Source of the DNA: Pedobacter sp. MR2016-24
GTDB lineage: Bacteria > Bacteroidota > Bacteroidia > Sphingobacteriales > Sphingobacteriaceae
Reading direction: 5' to 3'
Length of the DNA: 64,000 nucleotides
NCBI RefSeq assembly: GCF_026239655.1
Contig: NZ_JAPIVO010000005.1
Location: 186,001 to 250,000 of the forward strand
Each line of letters starts with the position of its first letter. The stretch's first letter is position 1. A program made the translations under genes and the position numbers. Shown here one piece after another: positions 55,001-63,138 of this stretch. The notes beneath the pieces were generated by a model. That model saw nothing but the letters and a program-made list of their open reading frames with translations. It had not been told where the DNA came from and did no database searches.

Positions 55001-55760
55001 TAGTAGGGAAATTATGCGTCTCCGCTTTCAGGGAAATAACAGATTCAAAATCTTTTATCTCGTAATAATCAGGCACATCTGCACGTTTCGGAGCAAATTG
55101 CTGTACTACCGGCCCTTTCACAAAGGCTACGTTATCTTTATAAGCAGATACAATACCATTTGGATTTTCTGCTGAAGTTTTACGGATTAATTTGAACAAC
55201 GATGTAGGCTGTTCTTCGCCATCAATAATAAATGTACCATTGAAGATTTTATGGCGACAATGCTCTGAATTTACCTGCGAAAAGCCGAATACTTCAGAAT
55301 CTGTTAATTTACGCCCCAGCTTTACAGCAAGTGCTGTTAAATAATCGATCTCTTCCTGGCTTAAGGACAAACCTTCCTGTTGATTATATGCCGCAATATC
55401 ATTTATTTCGAGAATCGCTTCCGGCTGGATACTGATCGTATATAATTCCTGATTCAGTACACTATATTTTTGAGAAAGCATTGGATCAAAGCCTGTAAAT
55501 TCTGCCTCTACTGCTGTAAACTCCTCAATCCTGATGATGCCCTCAATGGCCATATTCTGTGTAATCTCTACAGCGTTTGTGCTCCAGGGAGTTACCATTG
55601 TAGCGCGGGGACCAACAAAAGATGCTGTTAATTCAGTTTCTTGTTTTAATTCAGCACCACCAAACAGCCATGTCAATTTTGAAATATCTGAAGGCGTTAG
55701 GGTTCTTTCTAATTGTACAGCAAAAACAGTATTGAGCTTATTGGAGAAGAAATAAATCAT
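52095..55760 (-). CDS. purL: Phosphoribosylformylglycinamidine synthase, large fused form
   Basis: Catalyses the ATP- and glutamine-dependent conversion of FGAR to FGAM in purine synthesis, in the cytosol. The 1221-residue length is that of the single-chain PurL of proteobacteria and Bacteroidota: N-terminal PurS-like region, linker, two AIRS-type synthase halves ([27 protein letters not shown] and the later [21 protein letters not shown] region), and a C-terminal glutamine amidotransferase domain. Its nucleophile is Cys1068 in [10 protein letters not shown], with a late His-x-Glu block (ISHGEGKFQ). The gene follows the sigma-linked lipoprotein gene by 88 bases on the same strand and ends in its own terminator. 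Confidence 0.97.
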   Translation of the reverse strand: [1221 protein letters not shown]

Positions 55761-55848
55761 GGTATATTTTTATGGCGCAAAGGTAATTTAAAAATTTAGA
55801 ATGCTTTTTTTTTATGTAAAAATAGATTCATAATTAGGACATTTTCTC

Positions 55849-57066
55849 TCAGAAATGATTCAATTGATCTATCCTCATTATAAAATCAGTGCTTCCACCT
55901 AATTCCAGACCCTTTTTTAAAGAGCCCGTCTTATAATTATATAACCAGATGAAATTACCTGCCGTGGAAGAATTGATGGCGATATATGCAGTGTTGCCTT
56001 CTACAATAACACATGCGCGTCTTGTTCCTTTATCCAGCGGAAGGTTAAGCTTTTGCACAACTTTCCCTTTAAGGTCTATCAGATAAAATTCAAAATGTGC
56101 AGTACTGTAATGATCATTCAGACCTTTATAGAGATCCTTTCGCTCACTTCGTACCAGTGCCTTCCCACCGCCCAGATACCACATTCCATAGGAATGGTTT
56201 TTTATCGGAGCAGATAGGTTAAAAAAATATTCCTTATCTATTGCCTTATCCCCTGCTTTGATCCTGTAAATTCCTGTAGGACGGTCTGGCCTGTTGCCCA
56301 ATGCAATCCCAGGACAGGTCATAAAGTAAAAATTATACTTCTCGTCGTTAAAAGAATAATTCTGCACTGTGTTCAATCCTCCCGGATAGGTTGAACGTGT
56401 GTCTTTATCTATATGGAGCAATTGCATCTCAGGATAGCTGAATTCGGCCATATAGGTGGTATCACTAGTCGTATAATTGAATAAACTCAGTTGCTGATGA
56501 TAAGTGTAACCAATAAAAAGCCTGTCTTTACGCATCTCCACAATACCATTCGCAATGGAGGTATATTTTCCTGGAGGTTTAGGGATATTTAAATCTCCGG
56601 AATCGAGAATTGTCATCTGCTCTGTCTTCACTAAGATATACTTTATCTTTTTAAAGTCGGAATCGTTATTACCTACTAATAATAATGTGTCTCCCGTTAA
56701 CCAATAGAAATTCTCCAGAGAGAAATCGGCCGCTGCTACAGAAGCTACTTTTTCTATCACACCATTTGTAATTTTATATTTGGTGAACAGCGGTTTCTTC
56801 CAATCCTTGCTATAATAAAAGCCTTCTTTAACAATAATGTCACGATCTAATTCGACTTTCTCCAGTGAAACACCAGTGGCTTCAGGAATCAGCTTCCCAC
56901 TGGCCAGTGAATTGGTTTCCAGCATGTAGTTTTTGCCATTCTTAGCCAGGATAAACAAACTGTATTTGTTTTTAACCTGCCTGGGTTGATCACTACAGGA
57001 AGTAAGGAATAATATTAAAATCAGTAAATTAATAAAAAGTACAGCTGTTTTTGCTGATTTAATCAT
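55849..57066 (-). CDS. Sigma-linked lipoprotein, beta-propeller-like (possibly DUF4374-type)
   Basis: The 405 residues have a lipobox LTSC (Cys24) followed by SDQPRQVK. The mature chain is a series of strand pairs (YSLFILAKNGKNYMLETNSL, FYYSKDWKKPLFTKYKI, NFYWLTGDTLLLVGNNDSDFKKIKYIL, RLFIGYTYHQQLSLFNYTTSD, NFIWLYNYKTGSLKKGL) consistent with a propeller. It resembles surface lipoproteins that work with TonB receptors, such as DUF4374 members, but I am not certain of the family. It is the third gene after an ECF sigma factor and anti-sigma factor, so it is probably their main target or signal sensor. The start at 57066 gives the clean signal; the frame opens at 57141. Confidence 0.7.
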   Translation of the reverse strand: MIKSAKTAVLFINLLILILFLTSCSDQPRQVKNKYSLFILAKNGKNYMLETNSLASGKLIPEATGVSLEKVELDRDIIVKEGFYYSKDWKKPLFTKYKITNGVIEKVASVAAADFSLENFYWLTGDTLLLVGNNDSDFKKIKYILVKTEQMTILDSGDLNIPKPPGKYTSIANGIVEMRKDRLFIGYTYHQQLSLFNYTTSDTTYMAEFSYPEMQLLHIDKDTRSTYPGGLNTVQNYSFNDEKYNFYFMTCPGIALGNRPDRPTGIYRIKAGDKAIDKEYFFNLSAPIKNHSYGMWYLGGGKALVRSERKDLYKGLNDHYSTAHFEFYLIDLKGKVVQKLNLPLDKGTRRACVIVEGNTAYIAINSSTAGNFIWLYNYKTGSLKKGLELGGSTDFIMRIDQLNHF

Positions 57067-57088
57067 AGTCGTTGTTGATTTTAATGCT

Positions 57089-57745
57089 TTATATATTAAA
57101 GTGCTGCAGCAATTGCTGTTGAATAACTGGAGGAAGATCATTAATATTCCGTTCGTTCACAATGATAATCCTGTCGTTTACAGTTTTACCGCTCAGTACT
57201 ACATAAGTTTGTCCCATTTTAAACATCATTTGCTCATTACTCCCCTCAAAAGTGATCAGAAGATCTTCTTTTGGTGAAATTAACAGACTGCCAGTGAAAT
57301 CAATCAGGCCGGTCAGATTATTAATCGTAGCCTTGGTCATGGGTCCCAGGGAAACATTATAGGTAGTATAGGTTACATTCTTAACTTTTACAGTTGATGA
57401 ATTGGTGAGATAAGTTAAAGGTAAGGGATTATTGCGCTTTGAATAATAGCTATATCCTCCAAACAAGATCAAACCAGCAAGCAGGGAAGCGGCTATACCA
57501 CTTTTCCAATTTAGCGCTGAATATCGTTTTTTATCAGGAGGCTGCCGTGTCGCGGGGCTGATCATTACAGATTTTATATCGTCCCACATCATTTGTTTAT
57601 GCAGCAGTTTATCTTCCCTGGCGGGCAATTGCAGCTCTTCGCTTTCCTCATCAACTGAAAATAACCACTGCTCTACCACTCCCCGCTCTTCTGCAGAACA
57701 TTGCTGGTTATGGTATTTTTCAATTAGCGTGTTGCTGATTTTCAT
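57089..57745 (-). CDS. Anti-sigma factor, divergent FecR-like
   Basis: A membrane regulator predicted to hold the adjacent ECF sigma factor. The 218 residues have a cytosolic N-terminal domain of the FecR/DUF4880 type (MKISNTLIEKYHNQQCSAEERGVVEQWLFS), one membrane helix (about 83-101) and a 115-residue periplasmic part. That part is shorter than in classic FecR proteins (about 330-390) and lacks the usual L.DGT.V.LN motif, so it probably senses through a different contact. It starts 87 bases after the sigma gene stop and ends 22 bases before the lipoprotein start. Confidence 0.78.
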   Translation of the reverse strand: MKISNTLIEKYHNQQCSAEERGVVEQWLFSVDEESEELQLPAREDKLLHKQMMWDDIKSVMISPATRQPPDKKRYSALNWKSGIAASLLAGLILFGGYSYYSKRNNPLPLTYLTNSSTVKVKNVTYTTYNVSLGPMTKATINNLTGLIDFTGSLLISPKEDLLITFEGSNEQMMFKMGQTYVVLSGKTVNDRIIIVNERNINDLPPVIQQQLLQHFNI

Positions 57746-57832
57746 ACGGTCGTTTAAGCCTTATTAGGAGTAAAAGTAAGATTAAAATAATCAATTAAAC
57801 GATACAAGGAGCATATGTTACCGAAATTCCGT

Positions 57833-58384
57833 TTAAGATGAGTACGAATATTCGGAGAGCTTAATTTTCAGCATGCTGGTTGCCTTTGAAATATGGTATT
57901 CAACTGCTCTTTCTGTAATCAGCAGGTTCATGGCAATTTCTTTATTGGCCAATCCCTGATCCCTGCTCATCTTATATACTCTTTTACATTGGCATGGCAG
58001 GGTATCGATTAGGAGATTGATCTTCTCTTTCAGGCTATTGAATAAAATATGCTCCTCGGTACAATTGGTGAATTGCTGTTTTCCCTGCAGGTTTAAACAG
58101 ATATGTTTTTGTCTGGAGGCTTTATTCCTGATATATTCAAACGTTTTAAATTTCGCCGCCCGGATCAGGTAATGTTTGACATTATCAAGTTCAAGCTGAT
58201 CTCTGCGTTCCCAAAGAGACTTAAAAATATCCTGGACCATTTCTCTTGCGGGTTCAGCTTCCCTGATATTATTATAACATACCGCGTAAACTTTTTCCCA
58301 ATACAGGTTATATGCCTTTTCGAATGACTCCTCATCAATCTGTATGCTATTGCGGCTGGAAGGCTTCTGTTCTTTGTTTAGCAA
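57833..58384 (-). CDS. ECF-type RNA polymerase sigma factor
   Basis: A 183-residue sigma-70 family extracytoplasmic-function sigma. Region 2 is seen in YWEKVYAVCYNNIREAEPAREMVQDIFKSLWERRDQL (about 28-64) and region 4 in CKRVYKMSRDQGLANKEIAMNLLITERAVEYHISKATSMLK. The start must be TTG at 58384: an in-frame stop lies four codons upstream, and the next Met (in EMVQDIF) would remove much of region 2. A -7-like TATATTTG element sits 22 bases upstream. Together with the anti-sigma and lipoprotein genes downstream it forms a signalling unit. Confidence 0.88.
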   Translation of the reverse strand: MLNKEQKPSSRNSIQIDEESFEKAYNLYWEKVYAVCYNNIREAEPAREMVQDIFKSLWERRDQLELDNVKHYLIRAAKFKTFEYIRNKASRQKHICLNLQGKQQFTNCTEEHILFNSLKEKINLLIDTLPCQCKRVYKMSRDQGLANKEIAMNLLITERAVEYHISKATSMLKIKLSEYSYSS

Positions 58385-58402
58385 TGCTATAAATTATGGT
58401 CC

Positions 58403-58458
58403 GGTCAAATATAGTTTATTTAGAAAGATTATAAACAGATAAATTGAAATATTTGACC
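58403..58458. promoter_or_regulatory. Promoter region of the ECF sigma operon with an inverted repeat
   Basis: On the minus strand TATATTTG (plus 58406-58413) matches the -7 consensus, 22 bases before the TTG start. It is part of GGTCAAATAT (58403-58412), whose exact inverse ATATTTGACC lies at 58449-58458, 36 bases away. Confidence 0.45.
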
Positions 58459-58640
58459 TCCTTTAGAAAGCCAGGCTTCCCATAGTCTTAAATGTTTTAC
58501 ATTTTGTAGAAAGAAAAGACATAACGGCAAGATTATTGCGCAGACTTGACAATAAGGAATTGGGTATGGATTAAAAAAATAACTTTCTAATCTTAAAATT
58601 AACACTCTGGTTGCCTTAAAAACCAACAAATATTTAAATT

Positions 58641-59027
58641 ATGGAAACAAACAATTCTTTCGGCCAAAAGCCACTAACGACTGATGATGGAAAAACAGCT
58701 TCTATCCTAAGCTATTTTGGAATCTTTTTCTGGCTTATTGCCTACTTTGCTATGCATAAAGATAAAAAAACTGAACTGGGAAGTTATCAATTGAGACAAA
58801 CGCTGCTTTTTGCAATTGTATCAACTTTATTATACATTGTTATCGGGATAGTCCTTGGAATCCTGATTGCTACTACCGGAGTAGTTGCCTTCGTATACCT
58901 AACTTACATCGTATATATCGCTTTATTTGTAGTCTGGATTATCGGATTACTGGGTGCCATTAACGGAGAGAAAAAACCAATTCCTTTTATTGGTGAAAAA
59001 GCACAGACCTTATTTCCAAATATATAA
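58641..59027 (+). CDS. DUF4870 membrane protein
   Basis: A small polytopic membrane protein of unknown function (Tic20-like superfamily). The 128 residues contain the family opening TADGKTASILSYF-type block (DDGKTASILSYFGIFFWLIAYFAMH), a second conserved stretch (ELGSYQLRQTLLFAIVSTLLYIVIG), and four hydrophobic helices in all. It ends NGEKKPIPFIGEKAQTLFPNI, with the IPFIG motif typical of the family. The gene stands alone, about 250 bases divergent from the ECF sigma gene, and ends at a strong hairpin. Confidence 0.85.
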   Translation: METNNSFGQKPLTTDDGKTASILSYFGIFFWLIAYFAMHKDKKTELGSYQLRQTLLFAIVSTLLYIVIGIVLGILIATTGVVAFVYLTYIVYIALFVVWIIGLLGAINGEKKPIPFIGEKAQTLFPNI

Positions 59028-59059
59028 CAAAAGCCAGTCTTCAGGCTTTCAATCAGCTG

Positions 59060-59093
59060 ATCAGGAATACTTCCTTTTATAAGTATTCCTGAT
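59060..59093. terminator. Strong hairpin between convergent genes
   Basis: ATCAGGAATACTT (59060-59072) and AAGTATTCCTGAT (59081-59093) form a perfect 13-bp stem with an 8-base loop. Flanking AGCTG/CAGCT extends it. It lies between the DUF4870 gene and the convergent dioxygenase gene. T tails are weak. Confidence 0.65.
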
Positions 59094-59160
59094 TACAGCT
59101 AAAGGTTTATCTAAACGCCCTGATCTGATCAGGTAGTTAATCAGCAATAGAATCAGCATA

Positions 59161-59967
59161 TTATTTAACCAAACCTGCAAACCGCTGATAAAAAACTGTG
59201 GGACTGTGCTCATTTTTAGGCGCATACTTTCCTGCAATGATTGGGATGTAAATCACTCTCCTTCTGCTCTCTTCACCCACTACTGAAGATTGAGCAACGC
59301 GGTGCCATAAACGACCGTCATGAACCGTAAGATCTCCTGCCTGAGGGGTAATCGCCACTTCATTTGGATCGCTGTCATTATCCAGAAAATACTTTTTTCT
59401 AAACAACATGCCGTATAAACTTTGTTTATGTGTTCCGGGAATAATTCTTAAACCACCATTTTCTGGTGCAAGATTACTCAGATGTATACCGACATTGAGC
59501 ATAGGATTGATCTTCTTCCCATAAAAAATATCTCTCAAGCCATCTGTATGCCATCCCATCTTGGTGAATTTACTGTCAGGCCCATTCACATAATGGTTAA
59601 AGACCATCCCGTCTTTTTCATTTTCCCCCAACCTGGCTGTAGTGCCGGCCAGCGCAAACAAACTTTTAAATCGCGGATCCAGCAATAAACCGCTGAAGGT
59701 AGAATGGTGTTGATTGATAAATGCGAAACGTTGCACTAAGGAAGATCCATCCAGGTCACGTCCATATTTAATGGGAACCCCGTTGACTTTGTCTACTCCT
59801 TTTTCAATCCATTTGGCCTGAACCTCCAGGGAGGCATCAATAATGGACTTTACGGTTTCCGGTTTTATAAAACTTTTGAAATGTATAAAGCCGTGAACGT
59901 TGAAGAAATCTTTCTGCTCGGCTGAGAGAGATTTTCCCATAGAAAATCTTGGATATGAAGTTGCCAT
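59161..59967 (-). CDS. Phytanoyl-CoA dioxygenase family protein
   Basis: A non-heme Fe(II)/2-oxoglutarate oxygenase; the substrate is unknown. The 268 residues contain the iron-binding HxD motif WHTDGL (His140, Asp142) and the distal His222 in DGRLWHRVAQSS, with Arg236-238 near the 2-oxoglutarate carboxylate position. FNVHGFIHFKSFIKPE at the start and GGLRIIPGTHKQSLYG in the middle are family features. There is no signal peptide. It is read alone, 244 bases before the SDR gene, with no shared operon evidence. The substrate could be a fatty acid or a secondary metabolite. Confidence 0.88.
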   Translation of the reverse strand: MATSYPRFSMGKSLSAEQKDFFNVHGFIHFKSFIKPETVKSIIDASLEVQAKWIEKGVDKVNGVPIKYGRDLDGSSLVQRFAFINQHHSTFSGLLLDPRFKSLFALAGTTARLGENEKDGMVFNHYVNGPDSKFTKMGWHTDGLRDIFYGKKINPMLNVGIHLSNLAPENGGLRIIPGTHKQSLYGMLFRKKYFLDNDSDPNEVAITPQAGDLTVHDGRLWHRVAQSSVVGEESRRRVIYIPIIAGKYAPKNEHSPTVFYQRFAGLVK

Positions 59968-60211
59968 ATTTATTTTTTTTAGAATGAATGAAAGAAAATG
60001 ATTTGAAATAATTTAATGCAGATCTGGTACGATCCCTTGTATTAACAGCAACAACATTGCATACACATCATGGAGTAATGTGCTGCCCTGCTGAAAGATA
60101 TGTTACTGTTTTTCTTCATATTAAAAAGACTACCAATTCAGTAGACTAAAACAAACATATGTAATTTATTTCAAAATCAAGAATCATTTTAAAATTAAAA
60201 TTCAAAACTGG

Positions 60212-60994
60212 CTATTCTTTTGTCTTATAGATATTAGATACCACCCACTCTACCAATGATTTCGGAAGGAAACGATTAGCCTGAGCGGAAACCAAATTGC
60301 TGAAACCTGGTATCACCTCCGCTTTTTTAGCCAGCATAGCCTTAACTCCTATTTCAGCAACAACATCTGCATTCATATTGAATTTATCTGCAAGATCGCT
60401 GATAGCGGACAGTCCGGCACGGTCTGCAAATCCCGTATCTGCAGGTCCGGGACAAATACAGGTAACAGACACAGTCGATTTTTTCAACTCAACCCTGATT
60501 GCCCTGCTAAAAGACAGCACATATGATTTGGTAGCAGCGTATACCGCAAGTGTCGGTACTGCCTGGTAAGCCGCAGTGCTGGCAATATTCAATATATAGG
60601 ATTGATGCTGTTTTTTAAGTGAAGGGATCATATGATGTGTCAGTTCCGTTAAAGCCATAACATTCAGCTGCAACATATTCAACTGCTCATTGATTGGAAT
60701 TTGTTCAAAATCACCCCACAATCCGAAACCAGCATTGTTTATCAGCGCGAAAATTGCATATGAATTTTGCTGGCACCAATCGTGTACTTTCTCCGCAGCC
60801 CCCTGGGCAGACAGATCCAATACCAGAATGGCCACCTTAACATTGCAGGTTGCCATTAAAGAAACTTTTAATTCTTCCAGTTCTGCAGCTGAGCGGGCGA
60901 CGAGTAAAAGATTGAATTTTCTTTTAGCCAATGCTATTGCAATAGATTTCCCTATCCCTTTACTTGCACCAGTTATTAACGCGTATTGATCCAT
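60212..60994 (-). CDS. Short-chain dehydrogenase/reductase
   Basis: A classical SDR using NAD(P)H. The 260 residues have the cofactor motif TGASKGIG (8-15), NNAG (86-89), and the catalytic Ser139, Tyr152 and Lys156 (VYAATKS). The C-terminal part (GFSNLVSAQANRFLPKSLVEWVVSNIYKTKE) is hydrophobic enough to touch the membrane but has no clear helix. The lack of an Asp at the end of strand 2 (VARSAAELEE instead) suggests NADP preference. Its neighbour upstream is a methyltransferase 47 bases away on the same strand, so the two may be co-transcribed. Confidence 0.9.
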   Translation of the reverse strand: MDQYALITGASKGIGKSIAIALAKRKFNLLLVARSAAELEELKVSLMATCNVKVAILVLDLSAQGAAEKVHDWCQQNSYAIFALINNAGFGLWGDFEQIPINEQLNMLQLNVMALTELTHHMIPSLKKQHQSYILNIASTAAYQAVPTLAVYAATKSYVLSFSRAIRVELKKSTVSVTCICPGPADTGFADRAGLSAISDLADKFNMNADVVAEIGVKAMLAKKAEVIPGFSNLVSAQANRFLPKSLVEWVVSNIYKTKE

Positions 60995-61041
60995 AAAAAA
61001 TGATAACAGGCCTAAAAATAGCTATTTATTTTACAAAGCCC

Positions 61042-61803
61042 CTATTTATGTATCCTGGCCACACGCAGAATGATAGGAAAACTCACCGTTCTGATTAAGG
61101 GAACTCCCCAGGCCTCACGTAATTGATCTGCAATTAATGTAATTGGGTTCTTTTGATGTGCTTTTTCGTAATGTTGTACGACAGACCAGGTATTCAAATA
61201 GCCTATCAGCTGATCAAATGTCCATTCTACAGTATTTACAAAATCTGGATGTTCGATGTCTGTAAAAGGGAAAGGAATGGTCTGATATTGGTGATCGAGA
61301 TATTTCAATTCGGGATCCCTGTAATCACCTATAAAATCATTGAACAGACGGTCTATAATCCGGTCCCCTTCCGGAAACAATTTCAACCTCCCCGATCCGA
61401 TAATTGCCAGTATCCCACCTGATTTGATTGTACGTTTAACCTGATCATAAAATCCGGAAAAATCAAACCAGTGTATCGCCTGAGCAACAGTGATCAGGTC
61501 GAATATATTGTCGGGAAAATTGGTATGTTCTGCGGATTGTACGCTGTATTCTATATTCGTGGCTTGTGGCGCATGAGCCAGCTGATTCTGGCTGATATCC
61601 GTAGCGTAGATCTGCTTGAAATAATCTGATAATGGAACTGCAATCTGGCCGTTACCGGTTGCACAATCCCACATATAATCCGTTTTATTACATAATTGAA
61701 GCAGATAACTAAATAATGCAGCAGGATAGGTAGGCCTGAATTTAGCATAACTTTTGGATTGTCTGGAAAAATTATCTTTGAAAGGCGTATTACGGTTCAT
61801 CAT
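61042..61803 (-). CDS. Class I SAM-dependent methyltransferase
   Basis: The 253 residues resemble trans-aconitate/UbiE-type small-molecule methyltransferases. The opening DNFSRQSKSYAKFRPTYP is a familiar signature, motif I is MWDCATGNGQIAVPL (44-58), and IYATDISQNQLAHA and ITVAQAIHWFDF follow. Two adjacent ATGs (61803 and 61800) are possible starts; the frame opens at 61839 with GTG but that would overlap a palindrome. The substrate is unknown. It lies upstream of the SDR gene, with 47 bases between. Confidence 0.85.
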   Translation of the reverse strand: MMNRNTPFKDNFSRQSKSYAKFRPTYPAALFSYLLQLCNKTDYMWDCATGNGQIAVPLSDYFKQIYATDISQNQLAHAPQATNIEYSVQSAEHTNFPDNIFDLITVAQAIHWFDFSGFYDQVKRTIKSGGILAIIGSGRLKLFPEGDRIIDRLFNDFIGDYRDPELKYLDHQYQTIPFPFTDIEHPDFVNTVEWTFDQLIGYLNTWSVVQHYEKAHQKNPITLIADQLREAWGVPLIRTVSFPIILRVARIHK

Positions 61804-61822
61804 AAATATTAAAATAGTAAAC

Positions 61823-61840
61823 AGTGTTGAGATCAACACT
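61823..61840. promoter_or_regulatory. 18-bp palindrome upstream of the methyltransferase gene
   Basis: AGTGTTGA (61823-61830), GA, TCAACACT (61833-61840) is a perfect 8-bp dyad 20 bases before the ATG, in the position of an operator. The form resembles TetR- or MarR-type sites. Confidence 0.5.
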
Positions 61841-61906
61841 ATTTTAATTTAAATTCGGGACTATTTAAAGAATAATTTACGTAATTAAAACGATTAAAGC
61901 AAAATA

Positions 61907-62944
61907 CTATTGCTGGCTTAAAATAACATGTTTGATATTTTTCCTATTGTAAGTATAAGTAATATGTACCAGACCATCAAGTGTTTGTATAATTGCCGGA
62001 TAACTAAACTCCTCTTTATCACCGTCCTCAAGTACGGCGATGTCATTCCATACTTTTCCATCTGCAGAACTTGCAACCCGTAATTTACCACGGCCATTGA
62101 ACCAATCTTTACCCGGTAAATCCGGATTGTAAACAATGAGCTGTGTACCGTTATTAAGTGTCACCGCATCTGTACCCGAATTTGGATTTAAGAGCGTAGT
62201 TGGTGTTAAAGCGCCCCAGGTATCTCCTCCGTCAGTGGACCAGGATTGAATAATACTGCCTTGTTTACTCCTGCAAAGGATCTGGAGTCTATTGCCCGGA
62301 TAAGTCAGGATACTGGGTTGGATCACATCGAACCTCGATTTAGTGTCCACCGCCATTTTGGTCCAGTTCTCTCCCCCATCTATGGACTTCTCCATATGTA
62401 CCTTCCATCTTTCAGTGTTTTCTTCCACACTTGAGGGAGAGAGTATTGTACCATTTGCGAGTTGAACGGGTTTATTTTTTACAGGCCCTATAATTCCGGG
62501 AGGCAGTCGCCTGGCAGGCGACCAGCTTTTGCCTTTATCCATTGAGTATTTTACCATCCCCCACCATTCTCGGGGATTGGGGCCAACCTTATAAAACAAG
62601 AACAATTTGCCCTGCTGCGATTTAAAAAGCACCGGATTCCAGGTAGGAAAACGCAGCGAATCACTTACTACTCCATCCGCAATTGATTGAGCTGGGGATA
62701 TTGTTTTCCCATCCAATGTGCAGTACCAGATATTGACGTCTTTTTGTGCTTCGGCAGAGCCCCCGAAACAAGCAATCAGTAGTTTTCCTTTGCTGACTTC
62801 AATGATCGTAGAGGCATGACATTGTAAGAATGGAGGATTAGTGAATAGCAATTCATCTTTTACTTTCGACCAGTGATTTTGTGCATAAAGTGAAGAAAAC
62901 AGCATCGGAAAGCATATTATAAGGCCTGAAAAGTATTTATTCAT
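61907..62944 (-). CDS. Sialidase-like exported glycosidase (BNR repeat)
   Basis: A six-bladed propeller of the exo-alpha-sialidase/BNR_2 type. The 345 residues have a signal peptide (cut after SLYA, residue 21). Four Asp-box-like motifs are visible: SMDKGKSW, SIDGGENW, STDGGDTW and SSADGKVW. The family opening FLQCHASTIIEVSKGKLLIACFGGSAEAQ and the late FSYPAIIQTLDGLVHITYTYNRKNIKH are consistent. The three catalytic arginines and the nucleophilic Tyr cannot be assigned with confidence, so the sugar could be sialic acid or another. It precedes an acidic protein and an SSS symporter gene on the same strand, which could take up the product. Confidence 0.85.
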   Translation of the reverse strand: MNKYFSGLIICFPMLFSSLYAQNHWSKVKDELLFTNPPFLQCHASTIIEVSKGKLLIACFGGSAEAQKDVNIWYCTLDGKTISPAQSIADGVVSDSLRFPTWNPVLFKSQQGKLFLFYKVGPNPREWWGMVKYSMDKGKSWSPARRLPPGIIGPVKNKPVQLANGTILSPSSVEENTERWKVHMEKSIDGGENWTKMAVDTKSRFDVIQPSILTYPGNRLQILCRSKQGSIIQSWSTDGGDTWGALTPTTLLNPNSGTDAVTLNNGTQLIVYNPDLPGKDWFNGRGKLRVASSADGKVWNDIAVLEDGDKEEFSYPAIIQTLDGLVHITYTYNRKNIKHVILSQQ

Positions 62945-63076
62945 ATCACATTCAATTGTTGATTGCTAATATGCGTATTTTGATGCGATTTCTGAACGCC
63001 AGGATTGAACAACAGGTTTATCGATTAGTCTATATTACCAGTAAAATCTATATGAACCGATGCAAAAACCAGCATT

Positions 63077-63122
63077 AAAACAAAGCAGCCTTTAATTAAA
63101 AAATTAAAGGCTGCTTTGTTTT
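63077..63122 (-). terminator. Terminator with a 21-bp perfect stem
   Basis: Arms 63077-63097 and 63102-63122 (core CAAAGCAGCCTTTAATT and its complement) form an exact stem with a 4-base loop. The stem's A/T-rich end supplies the tail. It lies just beyond the stop of the acidic protein gene. Confidence 0.8.
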
Positions 63123-63138
63123 GAAATGGGTATTCATC

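Noticed and set aside
52095..55760. Several plus-strand frames inside purL (for example near 53.5 and 54.0 kb)
   Set aside because: They lie wholly opposite a highly conserved gene and lack start context.
61804..61839. GTG start for the methyltransferase at 61839
   Set aside because: It adds a 12-residue hydrophobic leader and overlaps the palindrome; ATG at 61803 fits the family start.
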